Shown here piece after piece: positions 58,844-64,000 of a stretch of DNA of 64,000 nt; positions within the stretch are counted from its first letter, which is position 1, and every line of letters begins with the position of its first letter. The stretch comes from Rhynchopus sp. YZ270_cl-10. Its lineage: Eukaryota > Euglenozoa > Diplonemea > Diplonemida > Diplonemidae. Made by a program: the position numbers and the translations under genes. Location: assembly GCA_964035575.1 (NCBI GenBank), contig OZ037895.1, positions 1,116,001 through 1,180,000 on the forward strand, in the 5' to 3' direction. A model generated the notes under the pieces. It made no database searches. It worked only from the letters and a program-made list of their open reading frames with translations, and had not been told where the DNA came from.

Positions 58844-59467
58844 AAGTTAACATAAAGAATCACATTAGATAAAAATGTGCACAGTTTCACTGCACTTTTT
58901 CAATACCATAAAATTGTTTAAAAGGAAGTGAGAGAGAGAGGAGAGAACGAAAGAAAAAAAGCAGTTCTTGATTTTCGGCTGGTGGATAGGGCTAGACAGT
59001 TGCGTATTAGCGTAGAGTAACAGATGTTTTTTAGAAACAGCACATATTCCACCCTTCACCCTTCTGCGCTCGACGGAGCAAAGAAAAAAAGTGCAAAAAA
59101 CGGGACGAGAAAGCATGTCTCGGTCTTCCCCTTTCTTAACTCTCTCTGATGTCCAAGGATCCGTTTGCCACAAAAAAAAAGGCTTGAAAACGCGTAGGTA
59201 TTGTTTACGTAATAGTGTTATTCGTGTTTATTTTTTTTCAATAATGCTATTTGCAGTGAGTTCTTTTTTTTTCTTCTCGTGATGTCTATTTTTCTAATAT
59301 GTTTCTTCGCAACAGGGACTGTTCACTTTGCAGCGTTCCTGTGCGTATCGTGGGTGTGGTTGGCCTTCTTCTGTCAAATCATACCCAGCTTCGCGTTTTA
59401 GTGATGCATGTGGCCATGTGTGTATGCATGTATCTTTCTAAAGGTTTTCCTTTCTTTCCCTTTTTTT
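58844..59467. other. AT-rich intergenic DNA
   Basis: A minus frame (59173-58865) and short + frames are open but unrecognised and of non-coding composition. Confidence 0.5.
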
Positions 59468-59515
59468 TTGGTGAATCCTGACCAGAAGGCTTTGGATCAT
59501 CTTACCACAACTTAT
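59468..59515 (+). repeat. Family A hairpin repeat
   Basis: TTGGTGAATCCTGACCAGAA, GGCTTTGGATCATCTTACC, ACAACTTATC. GGTGATCC-like outer arm can pair with GGATCATC. Confidence 0.6.
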
Positions 59516-60104
59516 CTTTTCAAGTTGTTTTTTTTCTTTTTTTTTTTCCTGTGAAATCTATCAAAAGGAAACAAACAAAACAAACTATAATCACACAAAA
59601 CGTACAGTGCCTGTCCACTTCTTACACTTGGGGATTTCCTCCCCTAAGGAGCGACTGACACCAGAATCTATAGAAGGAAGAAAAAAAAAGGAAAAAAAGT
59701 ACGCGCAGTAGACAACACATCCTCTGCGGGATTGTATGCACTGTAGATCAGGGGGGGAAATGGAAAAAATATAGCCAAAAAATGGCACCAACTGCAAAAA
59801 AAAAAAAAACGCCTTTCAAAAGTGTCCATCAAATTTAGCCTCAAAGTGATTGTTGCCACCCCTTAGCCGCCTCTCTGAAGTATGAATTCTGCTTGCCTTT
59901 TTGGGACCCTGGGGGTGCAGTTTTCTGCCCCTTCTCGCTCAAGCCAAGTCTTTCTACCATGGAGGTGCAAAGCACAGCAAAAGGGAGTGGTGCTGATCTT
60001 GAGGTGTGTGATTGCCGGGTTTAGTTATAAACAATGGTGACGAAATAAAAAAAGGTGAGTGGACACATTTTGCCGGGTGTCCACCCCGGTACAGGTCAAA
60101 TACC
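59516..60104. other. AT-rich intergenic DNA
   Basis: Nothing recognised; A and T runs and short unrelated frames. Confidence 0.5.
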
Positions 60105-60147
60105 AAGGTGCACTGTCACGAGAGGGCTTTGTATTTCAAGTAAACTG
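60105..60147 (+). repeat. Family F hairpin-like repeat
   Basis: AAGGTGCACTGTCACGAGAG, GGCTTTGTATTTCAAGTAAA. A shortened relative (GCACGAGAGGGCTTGTGTAT) lies at 60345-60375. Confidence 0.6.
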
Positions 60148-60431
60148 TGCCCGAAGGCCTCATCTTATCTTGTCTTCGGGGGCACTTCTGCAGCTTCTGC
60201 CTCTGTGTGGGTTGTTTCGATTGTTACGTTGTTTTTATTATTATTTCGTCACATCAAATACTTATTTCGCAATCCCATAAACGGGTTAAGATGTTTTAAA
60301 GTACAAGGCTTAGACAGCCTTTCCCCTCCCCAACAAGAATCCCCACGCACGAGAGGGCTTGTGTATTTGCTCACATTTTTGTTCTTCGCCATCCCAACAC
60401 CGCTAGAAAACATATCTTTCCAAACAGAAAA

Positions 60432-60487
60432 TCAGTGCCTGCTGTCCGCCGATGAACGGTGAGGCGTTTGCACTTTCAACTTCCCTT
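60432..60487 (+). repeat. Family C hairpin with extended stem
   Basis: CAGTGCCTGCTGTCCGCCG, ATGAACGGTGAGGCG, TTTGCACTTTCAACTTC. AGTGC/GCACT and an inner CCG/CGG, as in the copy at 24367. Confidence 0.75.
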
Positions 60488-60624
60488 TTTTTGTCCCCCC
60501 AGGTCACGGGCCCGGTGTAATAGCTCTTCAGATTGGGGTGTCTCTTTTTTGGTAACGGCAGTGCTGAACCTCCTCCCCCCCACATTCACACTACGATACG
60601 GGGGCATACCACAGTTTTCTTTTG

Positions 60625-60668
60625 TCAGTGCACTGCGTCCCAGCGTTTGCACTATCGACCTCACTTCT
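60625..60668 (+). repeat. Family C hairpin repeat
   Basis: CAGTGCACTGCGTCCCAGCG, TTTGCACTATCGACCTCAC. Begins right after TTTTCTTTTGTCAG. Confidence 0.7.
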
Positions 60669-60806
60669 TTGTCTCTTTTACTTTGTGTTTATATTTTGTT
60701 TTTTTTTCCCGCACCACCCGCCAACCGTTCTGCATTGTGCCTGCAACCCTGTCTAGTGAGTGCACTCATCAATGGAAGATATCAGCATTAATCGTCACCC
60801 TTTTTC

Positions 60807-60932
60807 AAAGGTGACTAAGCCTTAGAGAGGCTTAGGTTCATCTTATAAGCTTTTGTTTAGGTGACTGAGTACCGGAAAGCACCGGAGGTTTTAGATTCTC
60901 TTTCTTAGATGTGTGTGCACGAGAGACTCTCT
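60807..60932 (+). repeat. Run of family A, A and B hairpins
   Basis: 60807: AAAGGTGACTAAGCCTTAGA, GAGGCTTAGGTTCATCTTAT, AAGC. 60858: TTAGGTGACTGAG, TACCGG, AAAGCACCGGAGG, TTTTAGATTCTC, with an added CCGG/CCGG stem. 60905: TTAGATGTGTGTGCACGAGA, family B lacking its 3' arm. The three stand almost head to tail. Confidence 0.7.
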
Positions 60933-61339
60933 CTGCAGTAGGGTATTGGACACACAACGCTCTCCGCTCAGTATAGGGCAAGGACCTTTTGCGCCTGCCC
61001 ATTTCTCTCTGCAGAGCCTTGGTGTGCATGCCCTTGCAAAAGCCTCGCCCTTATTGTTGTGGCACCTTTTTTTTCTGTTTTACTGGTGGGTGGCGGAAGA
61101 GAGGTGTGTTTGTTCAAAAAAAAGATTGTGTTGTGCCGATGTGGCCCATTCATCTATTGAACGATTCGTCGTTTTTTTGTTTTTTTTTGGTTTTTGCTTT
61201 TTTTGCGCGTGTCGGCATCCTCAACAAGACCGTCTCTGTTTTAATAGCCGTACAATTATTTCCTCAAGCCAAAATCCTTCTAGGAGCGGAGTTTTAAGAA
61301 TGCCATAATTGACGTCTGGAAATAATTGCAGTGGAGGTA
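60933..61339. other. Mixed intergenic DNA
   Basis: The 60960-61060 stretch is GC-richer with an open + frame (60913-61308), but its composition turns to Phe/Leu runs; not called as a gene. Confidence 0.45.
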
Positions 61340-61434
61340 TTTTAGCCGGGTTTCCCACACAAAAAATAATTACCGTGTAATTATAGGAAATAATTACACG
61401 GTAATTATTTTTTGTGTGGGAAACCCGGCTAAAA
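61340..61434. mobile_element. 95-bp perfect palindrome
   Basis: Two 45-bp arms (TTTTAGCCGGGTTTCCCACA at the outer end, GTGTAATTAT at the inner) flank AGGAA. No mismatch between arms, so it is young or maintained. TAATT words at the centre recur in the element at 62111. Confidence 0.8.
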
Positions 61435-61917
61435 AAAAAATCGCGATTTTTTTTCTTTTTTTCTTTTGTGAACACCCCGGGTTTGATACCTGTACCGCAG
61501 GCATTCCTCTGAGTCTAACGATTGATAATCAGAGCTCGGTTTGTTGTCAAAGACATCTTCCACCATGCATTGAGGAGGGTAAGACAGTGGTCGCAGTTTG
61601 TACTTGATAGCATTACAACATTTAACTTCTCCACGGGGGTCTTGGGCCGTTCACTCGGTTATACCTTGACCAGCGGAAGAGGCCTTTTTGGTCTCTAGAA
61701 TATCCGGTCTTCCCGAACGGAGGCACACTTTGTGTGTTACTACGACCTGGCAACTTCCAGCAGTAGGTTAAGTAATGCTTTCTTGTAAATTGTTGGATCA
61801 TTTATCTCCTCAGTGCATGAATGCCCCACGTGACTGGACACTTTTGTGTTTGTCAAGTGGACTGTCTGGTCACTTCTCAGTGACTGGCGGGTTGGCTGTG
61901 GTTGCCCTGTCACGACT
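61435..61917. other. Intergenic DNA
   Basis: CCCGGGTTTGATACCTGTAC near 61486 looks T-arm-like but no tRNA folds. Nothing else recognised. Confidence 0.4.
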
Positions 61918-61970
61918 TACCTGTGTACCTGTGTACCTGTGTACCTGTGTACCTGTGTACCTGTGTACCT
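61918..61970. repeat. Octamer minisatellite (TACCTGTG) x 6
   Basis: Six perfect units, then decaying TACCTGGGTGAC. One base longer than the heptamer TACTGTG of 26724-27071. Confidence 0.9.
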
Positions 61971-62110
61971 GGGTGACTGGGTACGTACCTGGGTAAATGT
62001 GACCAGGTGACCTGGTCAGACCTCTGACCAGCGCACCGTGACAGCACAGGCTGCCGAAAACGGATTTTGGCTTTCGGAAATAATTTTACGGCAATTAAAT
62101 ATCAAATTCC

Positions 62111-62247
62111 ATGCAATTATTTCACAGAAAATTGCACTCGGAGGTGTATTTTTCACTCGTTTTGTTAATTGCACTCGCTGCGCTCGTGCAATTAACCACT
62201 CGTGAAAAAAACACCTCCTCGTAGCAATTATGGTGAAATAATTGCAT
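62111..62247. mobile_element. 137-bp foldback element
   Basis: ATGCAATTATTTCAC mirrored at the right; inside, GGAGGTGT, TTTTTCACTCG, TTAATTGCACTCG mirrored around CGCTGCGCTCG. Outer weaker pairing extends to about 62090 and 62260. Non-coding. Confidence 0.65.
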
Positions 62248-62267
62248 AGTAATTAAATACTATATAT

Positions 62268-62751
62268 TACCGTCTTTTGAAAAAATATGGACCAGAAATA
62301 ACTTGGACCAGAATAATGATGGACCAGAACAATTATGGGCCTTTTGAGATTTTTTTTTTTTATGGACCTATTTTTCTGGTCCGACATATGTGTGGGGGTT
62401 TTTTTGTACTTGTCCAGAATTTTGACAGGGAGTCGCGCGCGCGAAGCGCGTGCGACGACCGCTTGTGTGGGGAGAAAGCTCGGAATGGGGTTTTTTTTTA
62501 CTTGTCTGGTACCGAAAGCTCGGAATGGGTCTACCGGGCCACATATGAGCCGAGATGCCCCGCCAACGTGCGGTACCGAAAGCTCGGAATGGGTCTGAAA
62601 ATGGACAAGTTCAAAAAAAAAAAGCCTAACACAGATGGACCAGAAATAACATGGACCAGAACAATGATGGACCAGAACAATTATGGACTTTTTGGGATTT
62701 TTTTTTGTTATGGACCTATTTTTCTGGTCCATAATTTTTCAAAAGACGGTA
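62268..62751. mobile_element. 484-bp inverted-repeat element with TA ends
   Basis: TACCGTCTTTTGAAAAA and TATGGACCAGAAA mirrored at the right. If TA is the target duplication, ends are CCGTCTTTTG, as expected of a Tc1/mariner-type MITE. GGACCAGAA repeats four times at each end, AAAGCTCGGAATGGG three times inside, and the GCGCGCGAAGCGCG hairpin plus CGACGACCGCTT matches 31822-31853. No transposase. Confidence 0.7.
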
Positions 62752-63448
62752 TCAACCTTTTTTTTCAACAGAAAAAAAAAAAGAGTCCGATTCATGTTGT
62801 ATTCTTTTGAAAGGACAAATACTTTGTGGTGGAAAATGATTCAAACGTTCAGGACTTCTACCAAAGGATGAACGGGGTTTTTATTATTATTTAGCCATGT
62901 TTTCGCGCAGTTTCAACTGTTTTTTTTCTCTTTCCCCTCTCCCCCCTTTTTTTTCTGTGAGCAGAAGGTTCCCCCCCCTTTTTTTTGTTCATAAGTTGCT
63001 CTCCTTCCCTACGGAGCTCTTTGGCGAGCCACCTCGCACATTCTCTAGTGGAGAAAGACTTCCAGGCTGGGACGAACGTCCTTTTTTGTTTGCAGGTTAG
63101 CTTCTGCGTTTTTTGTATCGAACATCTCTCTCTCTGCGCGGCCCAGTCTTTAGTTGGCGGGTATGCACATCAGAGGTATTCACAAAAAAAAAAGGACGTT
63201 GGGCCAGGGCCACTTGCTGTTCTGTTTGTCTTCGACGTTGTCGTGTTTTCTTCGGTGACAAGAAAACCATTGAAAATAATTTTTTCTCCTTCCCCACCCC
63301 CATTTTGCGTACAGATGCGCTACCCCCGAGGTACTGCATATTGGGTGCATTGGTTTTTTTTTTTGGGACAGCTTTTAGAAGAGGTGAGGGGCATGTGTCT
63401 ACATCTCTGAGGGTGTCTGCACATTTTGTCTTTGTTTTGGCTGATCTT
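62752..63448. other. AT-rich intergenic DNA
   Basis: The open + frame 62985-63410 and minus frame 63558-63097 overlap each other, and neither is recognisable. No gene called. Confidence 0.45.
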
Positions 63449-63482
63449 TGGATGTGTGTGCCCGGCGTACATTCATCTGAGT
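63449..63482 (+). repeat. Family B hairpin repeat
   Basis: TTGGATGTGTGTGCCCGGCG, TACATTCATCTGAG. Outer GATG/CATC kept. Confidence 0.65.
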
Positions 63483-63738
63483 CTGGGGTGTGTTCGAAAT
63501 TTGTAACTTTCTTTTGAGCTCCAAAAAACTCCACTCCCCCTTTTTTTTTTTGTGCCACTCCCCCATCCCAGCGTGTGTGTCATCATTTTGAACTCATGTA
63601 GCATTTTCTAGTCTACAGAATGGATACCAGCATCCTACCCCTGAAGGGCGATGTGTTGTGTGAGCAGTGACCCCGTGTCATAACCCCCGGGTGATGATTT
63701 CTAAAATAACGTTATGAAAACCAAAACGATTTTCTTTT

Positions 63739-63885
63739 TTTGGTGACCAAGCACAGGGGTTTTTTTTAGCGGTAAAAAAATCTGACGAAAAGCGCTTTTG
63801 AGTCTTGAGCATCACCTCACCTATTTTTTCTTTGTTTTTTAGAAAAAGGTTGAAAGCGAGGCGTATCCATCTTTCAACTTTTCTT
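63739..63885 (+). repeat. Degenerate family A, then family B hairpin
   Basis: A: TTGGTGACCAAGCACAGGGG, 3' arm lost. B at 63840: AGAAAAAGGTTGAAAGCGAG, GCGTATCCATCTTTCAACTT, TTC. Confidence 0.5.
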
Positions 63886-64000
63886 TGTTTTTACACCGTT
63901 TCGTTACTTTAAAAAATAGGGAATTAGGGCAGAACCCCTTTATCTCTGCCACACACTTCTTCTCTGGGTGGGATCATGCGTCGTCTGTATCAACCCGTCG

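Noticed and set aside
1706-63885. CRISPR array
   Set aside because: Repeats are irregularly spaced, diverged, in a eukaryotic context and without spacer-sized gaps or cas genes.
1706-63885. Integron-like cassette array using the hairpins as attC sites
   Set aside because: The hairpins are far too short, lack the attC core GTTRRRY, and no cassette genes or tyrosine integrase are present.
1706-63885. Hairpins as H/ACA snoRNAs
   Set aside because: The tails contain ACA in A and B (TTACAAAC), but the stems are too short for a pseudouridylation pocket. Without RNA data I would not call them snoRNAs.
1-64000. Retroelements (LTR, LINE) or virus-derived elements
   Set aside because: I found no reverse transcriptase, integrase, capsid or long terminal direct repeats in any frame. 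The mobile DNA seen is of inverted-repeat and hAT type.

Overview
The window is nuclear DNA of a unicellular eukaryote. Five of the six genes have eukaryotic family members or eukaryote-style introns. The introns are short GT-AG type (GTATGT...CACAG, about 42-151 nt). The genes are GC-rich, while the intergenic DNA is AT-rich with long A and T runs. All six genes lie on the + strand, and several start a few bases after a pyrimidine tract ending in AG. Homocitrate synthase points to lysine made by the alpha-aminoadipate route, known mainly from fungi and euglenids. One-way genes, pyrimidine-AG leaders and this enzyme together would fit a euglenozoan such as a diplonemid or euglenid. That placement is inference, not proof.

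Layout. Positions 1 to about 39,160 hold no convincing host gene. They are a repeat landscape of about 80 short hairpin repeats (30-60 nt, several families, here called A to H), non-autonomous inverted-repeat elements, minisatellites and a hAT transposase fragment. Every hairpin copy I could find is on the + strand. Positions 39,161 to 58,665 are the gene cluster: a two-helix membrane protein, a UvrD/Srs2-like helicase, a CEP78-like leucine-rich-repeat protein, MLH1, a membrane-anchored J-domain protein, and homocitrate synthase with an added C-terminal domain. Between them lie a 1.57-kb inverted-repeat element and a decayed hAT transposase. From 58,666 to the end the repeat landscape resumes.

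How the genes relate. The helicase and MLH1 are both genome-maintenance proteins. The LRR protein suggests a centriole or flagellum. Homocitrate synthase starts lysine synthesis, and its C-terminal region resembles the linker domain of lysine-degrading LKR/SDH enzymes, so it may be a regulatory fusion. No operon-like functional grouping is evident beyond the shared strand.

The most unusual feature is the hairpin system. Families A and B share one layout: an outer stem AGRTG/CATCT, an inner stem that differs between copies but stays paired, a loop near CACGAGAG, and a tail like TTACAAACTTTTC. They commonly sit just after T-tract-AG and just before a homopolymer run. G-U pairs and paired base changes suggest the structure is kept in RNA. 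I know of no described family with this design.
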